A stretch of DNA of 64,000 nucleotides from Stieleria maiorica. GTDB lineage: Bacteria > Planctomycetota > Planctomycetia > Pirellulales > Pirellulaceae. The position numbers and the translations under genes are program-made. A model generated the notes under the pieces. It made no database searches and was not told the DNA's origin. It saw only the letters and a list, made by a program, of their open reading frames with translations. Shown here one piece after another: positions 55,853-64,000 of the stretch (its first letter is position 1; each line of letters begins with the position of its first letter). The stretch spans positions 3,468,443-3,532,442 of the forward strand of contig NZ_CP036264.1 in assembly GCF_008035925.1 (NCBI RefSeq), given 5' to 3'.

Positions 55853-55906
55853 AGCCCGAAGCGTGAGCGAGGGGCCACGCGGCGCACCTCGCTCACGCAT
55901 CGGGCT
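55853..55906. repeat. Palindromic repeat after the sigma-54 activator gene
   Basis: AGCCCGAAGCGTGAGCGAGG (55853-55872) and CCTCGCTCACGCATCGGGCT (55887-55906) are inverted copies with one mismatch over 20 bp and a 14-nt loop. It starts 33 bp past the stop codon and could end or stabilise the transcript. This type of palindrome is familiar from Rhodopirellula-like genomes. Confidence 0.65.
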
Positions 55907-56029
55907 TCGAACCAACCCCGCTAAATTAGACCCGACGGGAAGGCCGCTCGAGCGAAACGGCTGATGACAAATGAACTTCAGTGGTAGCGTGTGAGCCTAA
56001 GGGCATCGGTTTGTCGTCTTCATTCTGAT

Positions 56030-57376
56030 ATGCCCGTACGCTTGCGTGAAACGGCTGATCCCACCTGCGACCCGAGTCGACCGATCACCCGAACATTTTC
56101 GTCCGAATTGAACACCTCGTCCGGTCGCCCCTTGGCCATCCTCTCGGCGCCGGGCTCCCGCGGCGACGTCAATCCGATGCTTGCGATCGGCACGCAGCTT
56201 CGTCGACGCGGGTACGACGTCGCGATCTCGTTGGCTCAGCCCTACGCCGAACTGGCCGAAGCCGCCGGCCTGCAGCCTTTTTCATTGATCGACCGGCAAC
56301 AGTTCGATGACATGCTGGCTGACCCCGCGGTCTGGACGCTGCTGCGTGGGATGCGCAAAGTGATGGGCGGGATCGCTGCACAGTTTCTTCGCCCCCACTT
56401 CGACCTGATCCGAACGCTGCATCGTCCGGGGCGAACCATCCTGGTTTCCCACCCGCTGGACTTCTCCTCACGCATCGTTCGCGATCTGGATCCGACGATC
56501 CCGCTGGTGGACGTTCATCTGGCCCCGGTCATGTTGCGAACCCCCGATCAGCCCGCTCGACTGACGCCTTGGCGATTTGAACCGACACGGCACCGGCGAA
56601 CGTTTCGATTGTCTTACTGGTTGGGAGACAAAATCATCTTGGACCCGCTGCTCGCCGGGCCGATCAATCGAATTCGACGCGCGCAGGGGCTCGGACCGGT
56701 CCGCCGCGTCATGCACCGCTGGTGGCTCTCGCCGGATCGAGTCCTGGCGTGTTATCCCGATTGGTTTGCCCCATCGACGGTCGGCATTCTGCCGCAGCTT
56801 CGACACGTCGGATTTCCGTTGTCTGACGGGCCGCCGCGTGATGGGGGCGATGAACTCGCCGAACCGCCGCCCGATCGCCCGATCGTGTTCACCGGCGGTT
56901 CGGCCAATTGGCACACACACGAATTTTTTCGGCAGGCCCGCGATGTGTGCGTGAAACTGGGCCACGCCGGTTTGCTTCTGGGGGGCGATCCGCGTTGCTT
57001 TCCATCCGAATTGCCCGACAACGTGCGCACGTCGGGTTACGTGTCGCTGGAAAAACTGTTGCCGCACTGTTGCGCGATCGTGCACCACGGCGGCATCGGC
57101 ACGACGTCGCAAGCCCTGCGAGCGGGAATCCCGCAGATCATTCGCCCGCTGGCGTTTGACCAATTTGACAACGCCGAGCGAGTGGCGGCGCTCGGCGGCG
57201 GTGTTTGCTTGCAAAGCGATCGAGACCTTGCAGGCAGGTTGGCATTTGTTCTACAGGATCTCAAGTTGTCGGAATCGTTGCGAGTGATTCGCTCGCGATT
57301 TGGGGGGCCGTCTGGCCCGCAACTCGCCGCGGATGAAATCGATGCTGTCATGACCAGCAGAACCGTTCCGGTTTGA
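56030..57376 (+). CDS. UGT-like (GT1) glycosyltransferase
   Basis: A 448-residue GT-B enzyme from the ATG at 56030; a GTG at 55991 is the alternative. The N-terminal domain begins PLAILSAPGSRGDVNPMLAI, with the sterol/macrolide-glucosyltransferase-like GDVxP motif. The C-terminal nucleotide-sugar site is IVHHGGIGTTSQALRAGIPQ followed by IIRPLAFDQFDNA, as in UGT and macrolide transferases. It transfers a sugar to a lipid or small hydrophobic acceptor; the substrate cannot be told from sequence. It stands between the regulator and the TolC-like gene with no close coupling to either. Confidence 0.9.
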   Translation: MPVRLRETADPTCDPSRPITRTFSSELNTSSGRPLAILSAPGSRGDVNPMLAIGTQLRRRGYDVAISLAQPYAELAEAAGLQPFSLIDRQQFDDMLADPAVWTLLRGMRKVMGGIAAQFLRPHFDLIRTLHRPGRTILVSHPLDFSSRIVRDLDPTIPLVDVHLAPVMLRTPDQPARLTPWRFEPTRHRRTFRLSYWLGDKIILDPLLAGPINRIRRAQGLGPVRRVMHRWWLSPDRVLACYPDWFAPSTVGILPQLRHVGFPLSDGPPRDGGDELAEPPPDRPIVFTGGSANWHTHEFFRQARDVCVKLGHAGLLLGGDPRCFPSELPDNVRTSGYVSLEKLLPHCCAIVHHGGIGTTSQALRAGIPQIIRPLAFDQFDNAERVAALGGGVCLQSDRDLAGRLAFVLQDLKLSESLRVIRSRFGGPSGPQLAADEIDAVMTSRTVPV

Positions 57377-57554
57377 CATCGACGGCGCGAGTTTGTCGGT
57401 TGTGCCGATGGCTCGGCATGATTTCATGGTCGGGTTGTTCCAGTTTTGCCGTGCGGATGGTCGATAGGACAAACACCAATTCGACCCGATGGCGGGTTCG
57501 TCCGGATTATTTCAGGCACCGCCGGCCATTCGCCATCCTACGCGGCAGACATTG

Positions 57555-59630
57555 ATGACCAGATCCACCACGCGTTCAACGAACACCAAACGTCGACTCC
57601 TGCGAAACCTCGTCACGGCGATGACGATCGCGACGACGCTTCCGGCAAGCGTCGGCTGCCACGTCTGGGATCGGATCGGGCCGGGGCCGCACGACACGAC
57701 GACGTCGTATCACCGCGGCGTGGGGCTTTCGATCGAGTATCCCGAAGTGGCCGAATGTGCCACCGCGGTGACGATCGCCGCCGACGCCGCCGAAGCTCCG
57801 CATTCGCTGGAAGACCCCTCTAAACTTCCCGCGTTGGAATTGACGCTGCAAGAAGCCGTTTCGATGGCGATGCGGGACAGCCCGGTGATCCGATCGTTGG
57901 GTGCCAGTGTCACCAACGCCGCAACGGCACAAACGATCTTTGATCCCGGTCAAGTCGCCTCGTCGGCCCAGGGAACCGAAGCGGCTTTGTCGGCCTTTGA
58001 TGCGCAATACAGCAATTCGCTCAACTGGTTCGGAACCGACACGCCAAGGAACATTCTGATCAACCCCTTCACTCAGGTCTTTCAGCGACAAGTCGATGAA
58101 GGGACGTCGGCAGAATACGCCAGTGAACTGACCAAGCGGTCGGCGTTGGGATCTCAGTTCTCGATCCGCCACGTCGTGAACTACACGCGCAACAACAACC
58201 CGAACCGAGACTTTTCCAGTGATTTTGTCGGTTGGGTTGAAGCGGAATGGCGACAGCCGATCCTGCGTGGTGCGGGGCTGCAATACAACCGGATCGTCGG
58301 ATCCGGCCAGGTGCCGGGCGTTTACAACGGCGTCTTGATCGCACGGATCAATGAGGACGTCGCGCTGGCCGACTTCGAAAACGCGGTTGTCGGATTGGTC
58401 GCCGATGTCGAACAAGCGTATTGGGAACTTTCCACCGCCTACCGATTGCTCGAAGCCAATATCAAAGGGCGTGAATCGGCGCTGCGAACCTATCAGTATC
58501 AGAAAGTCCGATTGGATGTCGGTGCCGGACGCCAAGACGAAGAAGCGCAAGCCCAGTCGCAGTACTATCAATTCGAAGCCAGCGTCCAGAGTCAGTTGGG
58601 CGGACCAGCCGGGCTGTACGCCACCGAGCAGAAACTCCGTTACCTGCTCGGCATGCCGGCCTCCGATGGCAAACTGATCAAGCCGACCACCGACCCCGTC
58701 GACTCCAAGGTCGTCTTCGACTGGAACTCAACACTGTCACAAGCACTCCAGCGTCGCGTCGAAATCCGGCGTCAACGTTTCAGGGTGAAACAGCGTGAGT
58801 TTGAACTCTACGCGTCGCGGCTGAACAAGCGACCGCAACTCGACTTTGTCGGGCTGTATCGCTACCGTGGTCTCGGGGACAACCTGATCGGCGATATCGA
58901 TGATGGTCGTTTTGATGGGCTCAGCTCGTCCATTCTCAACGGCGAATTCCAAGAATGGCGGGCGGGCGTCGAATTCACACTCCCGGTCGGCCTTCGACAA
59001 GCCAGTGCGGCGGTCGCAAATGCGAATTTGCAGCTGCAGCGTGAACGCGCCGTCTTGGCCGAAACCGAGTTGAGGATCAGTCATGATCTTTCCGATGCCG
59101 CACGAAACGTCGAATTGACGCATCAGCTGGTCGAAACCAATTACAATCGTTACCAAGCCGACCTGCGTCAAGTCGACGTGTTGGTGCGTCGTTACCTGGA
59201 TGGAACCGACAACATCAACTTCTTGCTGCAAGCCCAACGGTCGGTCGTGCAAAGCGAAGTTGCATTCTATCAAGCCCTGGCGGACTACAACTTGGCGATC
59301 CGCGACCTGCATCGTGAAAAGGGATCGTTGTTGGCGTACAACCAAGTCCAACTCGCCGAGGGGGCATGGGGAGCCGGTGCACAACGTGACGCGTATGAGA
59401 AGGGGCTATTCCTGACGCCGCGCCACGATCCGTCCGAAGTGACGATGACCCCGCCGGTGACACGACGCTCCTTCGATCCGTCCCAAATCCAATCCAGCGG
59501 CGCAGGGTTGATGATGCAAGACGGTGCGATCGTCCCCGACCAGCAGTTCGTCCCGGCCGACGCACCGGCGCCGGCGGAGGTGATCGAGCAGCCCATGCCG
59601 ACTCTTGATGAATTGGAATTGAGCGAATAG
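57555..59630 (+). CDS. TolC-family outer membrane lipoprotein
   Basis: A 691-residue TolC-like efflux protein. The ATG at 57555 gives a basic N-terminus and a signal with lipobox ATTLPASVGC, so it is probably lipid-anchored like OprM. Two TolC repeats of long helices and outer-membrane strands follow: LTLQEAVSMAMRDSPVIRSL, VVGLVADVEQAYWELSTAYR, then LSQALQRRVEIRRQRFRVKQ and VEFTLPVGLRQASAAVANAN, ending LADYNLAIRDLHREKGSLLA. The C-terminal 90 residues are a Pro-rich extension. No membrane-fusion or inner-membrane pump gene lies nearby, so its partner is elsewhere. Confidence 0.9.
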   Translation: MTRSTTRSTNTKRRLLRNLVTAMTIATTLPASVGCHVWDRIGPGPHDTTTSYHRGVGLSIEYPEVAECATAVTIAADAAEAPHSLEDPSKLPALELTLQEAVSMAMRDSPVIRSLGASVTNAATAQTIFDPGQVASSAQGTEAALSAFDAQYSNSLNWFGTDTPRNILINPFTQVFQRQVDEGTSAEYASELTKRSALGSQFSIRHVVNYTRNNNPNRDFSSDFVGWVEAEWRQPILRGAGLQYNRIVGSGQVPGVYNGVLIARINEDVALADFENAVVGLVADVEQAYWELSTAYRLLEANIKGRESALRTYQYQKVRLDVGAGRQDEEAQAQSQYYQFEASVQSQLGGPAGLYATEQKLRYLLGMPASDGKLIKPTTDPVDSKVVFDWNSTLSQALQRRVEIRRQRFRVKQREFELYASRLNKRPQLDFVGLYRYRGLGDNLIGDIDDGRFDGLSSSILNGEFQEWRAGVEFTLPVGLRQASAAVANANLQLQRERAVLAETELRISHDLSDAARNVELTHQLVETNYNRYQADLRQVDVLVRRYLDGTDNINFLLQAQRSVVQSEVAFYQALADYNLAIRDLHREKGSLLAYNQVQLAEGAWGAGAQRDAYEKGLFLTPRHDPSEVTMTPPVTRRSFDPSQIQSSGAGLMMQDGAIVPDQQFVPADAPAPAEVIEQPMPTLDELELSE

Positions 59631-59733
59631 TCCGCCGGCCCACCCGTCGTTCCCGTAGCGGAACTCGCCAAGAGTTTCGCTTCCGGCCGCGCGGGACGCC
59701 GAAAGCCTCCGCGGCTTCCGCTACCTGAGACGC
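59631..59733. repeat. Short inverted repeat after the TolC-like gene
   Basis: GTAGCGGAA near 59656 and TTCCGCTAC near 59717 are exact inverted copies about 50 bp apart, with CCGCGGCTTCC-type sequence between. A related fragment lies at 38613-38638. Confidence 0.4.
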
Positions 59734-59811
59734 GTGAATACTTGCAGTTTCAGACGCCGTGTCTTATCCTGGCATCGTTGGCAACACGATCCCTCGATGC
59801 AGGCAACGAAG

Positions 59812-60603
59812 ATGCGTCCACAAATTCTAGCGGCGGCGGTTTGCGTTTCGGTCTTCACTGCATCGATTTGTTCGGCCCAAGAGGCCGACAATGCGGCAGC
59901 GTTCGCAAAGCTGGCCGATCAAATCGCCAGGGAATATGTGATCACAACTGACGGCCAACCGTCGCAGTTGCAACCAGATGCGGTGCTGACTTGGACCAAC
60001 CCGTTGGTCGGAGAGATTTACGGCGGCGTGTACGTCTGGACGCGTCAGGGCCGCCCGCTTGCGATCGCATCATTTTACAAATGGTACCGCCCCTTCACCC
60101 ACAGCAGCCACGAATTCCAATCGTTGGCCGGTGTCCCGATCCGGGCGACGCGCTCGGGGCAGAAGGACTGGCACACTTCGACACCCGGCGTGACTTGGAA
60201 GCCGATTCCCGACGCTCCACCGCCGGGCCGAACGGCATCACAACGCATGGTGCAGATGCGGGGCTTGGCGAAGCGGTTCGAATTTGAGATGACCGAAAAA
60301 GACGGCACGCAAACCCGTCTGCGACTTTTATCCCAACCACTGCTCCGCTACCAGAGTCCAGATGCCGATGTGGTCGACGGCGGGCTGTTCGCGCTTGCCA
60401 AAGCCACCGACCCGGAGGCGCTGTTGCTGATCGAGGCACGCGACCAGACCGATCAACCGGAATGGCATTACGCGATCGCACGGTCCAATTTTCTGGCCAT
60501 GCGTGCCCGGTACAACCAGCAGGAACTCTGGGACGTCCCGCGGCTGACTTCCGCGGAAATCTACTCCGCCACCGACCCGTACACAAAGTATCAATTCGAT
60601 TGA
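59812..60603 (+). CDS. Secreted hypothetical protein
   Basis: A 263-residue protein from the ATG at 59812 (MRPQILAAAVCVSVFTASIC, a good signal peptide); the ATG at 59797 is nearly as good. The mature part has VLTWTNPLVGEIYGGVYVWT, RPLAIASFYKWYRPFTHSSH, then MRGLAKRFEFEMTEKDG and LRLLSQPLLRYQSPDADVVD. It resembles secreted planctomycete proteins of unknown function that are found in several genomes; I know no activity. Not coupled to the TolC gene. Confidence 0.72.
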   Translation: MRPQILAAAVCVSVFTASICSAQEADNAAAFAKLADQIAREYVITTDGQPSQLQPDAVLTWTNPLVGEIYGGVYVWTRQGRPLAIASFYKWYRPFTHSSHEFQSLAGVPIRATRSGQKDWHTSTPGVTWKPIPDAPPPGRTASQRMVQMRGLAKRFEFEMTEKDGTQTRLRLLSQPLLRYQSPDADVVDGGLFALAKATDPEALLLIEARDQTDQPEWHYAIARSNFLAMRARYNQQELWDVPRLTSAEIYSATDPYTKYQFD

Positions 60604-60756
60604 CGATGGAAGGTTATCTCGGTAGCGTCCTTCCCTCGTTCCCGGGTATTGCCTGGGCTGCACAGGACGATGCAATTCGTGCGAGTTTTCGGTTGTGAGA
60701 TTTCGATACCGCTGAACTCCCTTCAGATCAGCGTTCCGACGTCTGCCCACCGGCGT

Positions 60757-60788
60757 TTCATCATTCTGCCCCGAATCATTCTGCCATC
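60757..60788 (-). repeat. G-rich 14-nt repeat pair
   Basis: Two minus-strand units of the family (seen as TCATTCTGCCCCGA and TCATTCTGCCATCC on the plus strand). Confidence 0.6.
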
Positions 60789-60822
60789 CCTCTCGTGCTC
60801 CCGGTCGACGTGTCAGACGGGG

Positions 60823-60930
60823 AGGTAGGAAGATTTTAGGGGTAGGAGAATTGATGAGACTCAATGGAGAGTGCAATACATCATTTTCTTACCCATGAAA
60901 TCTTCTTACCCAATTTCCTCATGCGGGTAA
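60823..60930. repeat. GGTAGGAAGATTTT-type repeat, inverted copies
   Basis: AGGTAGGAAGATTTTAGGGG on the left faces TCTTACCCATGAAATCTTCT and CTTACCCAATTTCC on the right, then GCGGGTAAGAAAAGG. Same family as 46419-46512. Confidence 0.55.
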
Positions 60931-61092
60931 GAAAAGGTGGCATGCCCCGCGTTTTTGCGCAGCCCAACCTACGGCTCAGTTTGCACGCGGTGTGTGTGGC
61001 TGGAGCCACACCTGCAGTGCGTTCCAAGCCGGAGCCATTGGAACGAGGCAGGGAGGGCGAAGAGCGTAACCGCCAGATGACCGGTGACGACG

Positions 61093-64000
61093 TCACTGCG
61101 ATGCAACCTTCACCTGATCCACACCAAGTGGATCCGCTCGGATCGTTAAATCCACCTTGGCATGCAGCGTGTTTTGGTCCAGATCGAAGCGCAGGTCCAT
61201 CTCGCGGAGCCAATCCAAAAACGGAAACTTCCACGTTTCCGGAGTTTGATGGAGCTGATACAGACTTGATTCATTCCAGGCGGTGCCGACGCAATCGGTG
61301 CGTCCGGCGACTTGCTTCAATTGAAACGCTCCGCCCAGCGGGCAAGCGATCTTGGCGTTCAACAGGCTTTCAATGACCCCTTGAGATTCCTGTGTCGGCA
61401 GGTTCAGCCAATCCGTGAGATCGGCCAGAAACCGCGCGTTTTGATAAGAAGTCTGACGCGATGCAAGGTAGGTGTACGCTTGGATGTATGGTTCGATGTC
61501 AGCCCCGGAAAGTGAACGCATCCGCAATCGGACTTTGGGCGGGTTGGCAATGTTTTCACGAGAAATACCGTGAAACACTTCGTCGCGCAGGTCCGGTTGC
61601 ATGGCGACAGTTGTCAAATCACCGCGGCTCTCGATCATCTTCAAATACTTCGCCGCTGAGGCTCCTCCGGGCGGCAGATTGGCGATGCCCCAGGCAAAGT
61701 AATAGAACAGTTGCCCGGCGGGAGGCGATCCGAATGGCAGCGCGGCGGTCGACCAGGGCATGAGTGAACGGGGCGGCGGAGGTGGCGACCGAGGCGTCGT
61801 GTGCTCTGGCAACGGCTGGCCGTTGAGCAGCACCGAAGCGAGCATCCGCAGAATATCGGTGCTCGGCGGCGAGATCACACCGAACGATCGAAGCTTGGCA
61901 AACGTCGCGTCTTGCTCTTGGTCCAGTAGCCGCACTTGTCCGTTATTCATTTCGAACGCCACCTGATCGTCGCGCAGCCCGATATAAAGCAGATGAGCTG
62001 GGCTGCCGCGTCGCATCCTGACCGCCGTATCGACACTCAACAGGTCGCGGTCATCCGCAGCGAATCGACGACGTCCGGGATCGGCCAGATGGCGTTCCAG
62101 CAGCGCATATTTCTGCCGCGCGTACGGCGTGATGACGATCTCGATGCCGATGCGGCGCATCCCCGGGGCAGAGTTTTCTTTCTCAGTAAAGACGACGGTC
62201 ACCGGATCGACGCGGCGCCACTCGCGGTTGTAATCACGCACAAAGCCTCGGTACGCGATCACTTCACTGCGCGTCGCCTTGTCGATCGGGACGTCCGGAA
62301 TGGGAAGGAATGCACCTGGGACGCCGCGAAGTGAGTCTTGAAAGCGATCGTCCATCTGGATCGGCCGACTGCCATCGGCGCGATCGCCGAATCCTCGCGG
62401 CAGCAGTTTCGCTTTGACCAGTTCGTCGATCGATGCCGTATCGATGCCTTCCGATTTCGCCAACAGTTTGGCCAGTCGAAATTGCTGAAGCTCCTGCGCC
62501 GCACGCGACCGGCGCGTCAGCTCGATTCGATAGTGCGGACTGACCAGATTTTGAAAGAACGGATCGGAAAGGTAGAGAAATGCAAATTGATGCCCTGCGG
62601 CATCCGCTTTGCGCCTGGCATAGCGAAACTCACGCAACTTTCCCAACGACCTGTCACCGCGTCCGGCTTGGAAGAACCGATTCAAAAGGGACTGCGAGTT
62701 CGTCACCAGGTGGTATTTCCCGTCGATCGCATAGAAGGAACGGACGCGGTTGTCATCGGTCGAAAGCAACGAAACGCGATGATTGGCAACATTCAGGCGG
62801 CGTTCGGAAACTTCGGGAAACCTGTCGAGCATCTGTCGGCGTTGCCGCTTGATTTCATCGGCGAGCTGAAAACTGTCGACCGCTTCAAAGGCAACTCCCA
62901 CCGCAGCACCGTCGCTGAACAGCGGATCACAACCGACCAAGGCCATGTCAGAAATCAACTGATCAAAGGTACCCGATGCGGTGTGTGCGGGGGCCAGTGC
63001 GAGTTGGAACTCGATCTTGTCTCGAGTGCGTCGATCCAGAGATCCCGAGTTGACAACATCGCTCAGGTCGCCTCCCCATCCGGTCAGGAATTGCCGCAGG
63101 TTCTTGTAGTTGTCCAAGCTGCCCGTCCGCAAATAGAAACACTCTTCGGGGACATGCATCGCCATTGGTTCGATCGCAATGTCTTGAAACGCGGGAATCG
63201 CGACACTTGCCAATCGGGGCTTGGGGGGCACAGGCTGGTCGGCGATTTCGGTGCGTGTGGATTCATTCAGTGTGACGTCCTCTTGCATGGCCAGTTTGAC
63301 GGATTCCATCCCAAACAACATGCCGACGGCGCGTTCGAATTGTGCTTCCAACCCGCTGCCTTGTTGCCCGTCGTCGTCGTGCGGTACCGGCCATGGGCTC
63401 GCCACTGCGTAGCGTCTGGCCAGCATCGCGGCCAAGGACCTGCGGAACAATTTCTGTTCGTCGCCGAGTTCATCTGGGATCTTTGAAAACGATTTCCACC
63501 AGCGACTTTTCAGCGGTGCCAGCGCCGCCACCTGGCCGACAAGTTTGACATCCACTCGCTCCAGCAGCACTTCGTCACGAGTCATCAGCGTTACATCCAA
63601 CGGCTCTTGCCCGTTCACCAGGAACGCCGCCAGGATGCGGTCCACTTCAAAAGGCGATCGTTTGGACGATTGTTGATAGCGGATATCAAACGTGACGTAT
63701 TTCGCGCGAGCTTGTTTTTCGACCAGAAACAACGGTTGGTCTGGAAACAGGATCGGCCCCTGTCCTTCGGCATACACCAGTTCAATCACGACCGCTCCGG
63801 CCGGTGTCCCTTGTTGTGCCTGGACCACGACCTCCTGCAATCGAACTTCCACCGGCCCCTGATCCAACAAATCCTGTCGGTCGATCCCCGGATCGAGGTC
63901 GGGATTCGGTGGCGACGGATTCTGTGATTGACCGTCCGAATCGACCTTCGCCGCGGGCTTCACGAGCGGTTCGGGCGTCTTTTGGTGCTCTCTGCTTAAT
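61093..64000 (-). CDS. Large hypothetical protein, 5' end outside window
   Basis: At least 968 codons are open to the right edge with no stop, so the first GTG inside the window (63963) is not a reliable start. The visible N-terminal part is Pro/Asp rich. The middle has EECFYLRTGSLDNYKNLRQF, YAIDGKYHLVTNSQSLLNRF and HQFAFLYLSDPFFQNLVSPH. The C-terminal part has RMRSLSGADIEPYIQAYTYL and ESLLNAKIACPLGGAFQLKQ. The YAIDGKYHLVTNS pattern is loosely like DUF3352-type proteins, but I would not assign it. It resembles very large planctomycete proteins of unknown role. Strand-opposite frames (62338-63486) are shadows. Confidence 0.75.
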   Translation of the reverse strand, partial: LSREHQKTPEPLVKPAAKVDSDGQSQNPSPPNPDLDPGIDRQDLLDQGPVEVRLQEVVVQAQQGTPAGAVVIELVYAEGQGPILFPDQPLFLVEKQARAKYVTFDIRYQQSSKRSPFEVDRILAAFLVNGQEPLDVTLMTRDEVLLERVDVKLVGQVAALAPLKSRWWKSFSKIPDELGDEQKLFRRSLAAMLARRYAVASPWPVPHDDDGQQGSGLEAQFERAVGMLFGMESVKLAMQEDVTLNESTRTEIADQPVPPKPRLASVAIPAFQDIAIEPMAMHVPEECFYLRTGSLDNYKNLRQFLTGWGGDLSDVVNSGSLDRRTRDKIEFQLALAPAHTASGTFDQLISDMALVGCDPLFSDGAAVGVAFEAVDSFQLADEIKRQRRQMLDRFPEVSERRLNVANHRVSLLSTDDNRVRSFYAIDGKYHLVTNSQSLLNRFFQAGRGDRSLGKLREFRYARRKADAAGHQFAFLYLSDPFFQNLVSPHYRIELTRRSRAAQELQQFRLAKLLAKSEGIDTASIDELVKAKLLPRGFGDRADGSRPIQMDDRFQDSLRGVPGAFLPIPDVPIDKATRSEVIAYRGFVRDYNREWRRVDPVTVVFTEKENSAPGMRRIGIEIVITPYARQKYALLERHLADPGRRRFAADDRDLLSVDTAVRMRRGSPAHLLYIGLRDDQVAFEMNNGQVRLLDQEQDATFAKLRSFGVISPPSTDILRMLASVLLNGQPLPEHTTPRSPPPPPRSLMPWSTAALPFGSPPAGQLFYYFAWGIANLPPGGASAAKYLKMIESRGDLTTVAMQPDLRDEVFHGISRENIANPPKVRLRMRSLSGADIEPYIQAYTYLASRQTSYQNARFLADLTDWLNLPTQESQGVIESLLNAKIACPLGGAFQLKQVAGRTDCVGTAWNESSLYQLHQTPETWKFPFLDWLREMDLRFDLDQNTLHAKVDLTIRADPLGVDQVKVASQ

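Larger units (their letters stand above)
60604..61092. other. Intergenic region with both dispersed repeat families
   Basis: About 490 bp between convergent genes. It contains inverted G-rich units (CATTCTGCCCC, CATTCTGCC, 60757-60788) and an inverted pair of the GGTAGGAAGATTTT family (60823-60930). A frame across 60864-61376 overlaps the next gene and lacks any family feature. Confidence 0.5.

Noticed and set aside
1-64000. tRNA, rRNA or transposase genes
   Set aside because: No T-loop consensus with matching acceptor stems, no rRNA sequence and no transposase motifs were recognised when reading both strands; small RNAs could still be missed.

Overview
The window is chromosomal DNA of a GC-rich planctomycete, most likely a member of the Pirellulales. 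The signature genes are a DUF1501 Tat-exported protein paired with a PSCyt1/DUF1549/DUF1553 cytochrome-type protein, two secreted sulfatases, two PQQ-like beta-propellers, a sigma-54 activator with an FHA domain, weak or absent Shine-Dalgarno sites, and many short palindromic intergenic repeats. I saw no rRNA, tRNA, transposase or CRISPR array.

Positions 1-26407 are one side of a type VI secretion (T6SS) locus. It opens with a partial tssK on the minus strand, divergent from a 1.6-kaa membrane-anchored protein with a caspase-like but apparently non-catalytic N-terminal domain. Two hcp-vgrG modules follow, about 7.6 kb apart. Their Hcp proteins differ at 6 of 160 residues, and each hcp is followed by a strong hairpin terminator. 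The VgrGs share their body but differ in the beta-helical spike. Each module carries cargo and adaptor genes: three DUF2169 proteins, a small spike-like protein, a DUF6484 protein, a degenerate FHA protein, a Pro-Asp-Ala-Gly repeat protein, and a beta-ketoacyl-synthase-like protein that has lost its catalytic residues. The distal end is the effector region: a DUF4150 (PAAR-like) protein with a C-terminal HNH-type nuclease domain, three HEAT/TIGR02270-type genes (one apparently split in two around a tandem FHA insertion), and, convergent to them, a membrane-associated protein whose C-terminus resembles the ExoY/edema-factor nucleotidyl cyclases. The cyclase is the most striking gene here, because this toxin family needs a eukaryotic cofactor and so suggests an anti-eukaryotic effector.

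Positions 26653-37631 hold the DUF1501 and DUF1549 operon (minus), an iduronate-2-sulfatase-like gene (plus), a two-gene operon for a lipoprotein and a membrane-anchored coiled-coil protein (minus), a PQQ-like propeller (minus) and a family 2 glycosyltransferase (minus). A roughly 1-kb stretch without a convincing gene follows. It has several hairpins and a strong intrinsic terminator and may encode a structured RNA.

Positions 38627-53593 carry an M16 zinc protease (minus), a Rieske ferredoxin (plus), a sulfatase fused to an alpha/beta hydrolase (plus), a ten-loop EF-hand protein (minus), a second PQQ-like propeller (minus), a divergent Nramp transporter (minus), an array of 38-bp hairpin repeats, thioredoxin reductase (minus) and CstA (plus). 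Positions 53994-64000 carry an FHA-GAF-AAA+ sigma-54 activator, a UGT-like glycosyltransferase, a TolC-like lipoprotein and a secreted hypothetical protein, all plus. A large hypothetical protein on the minus strand runs off the right edge.

Most gene junctions after 26 kb are filled with dispersed repeats: 14-nt G-rich tandem units, a second GGTAGGAAGATTTT-like family, and longer inverted-repeat elements.
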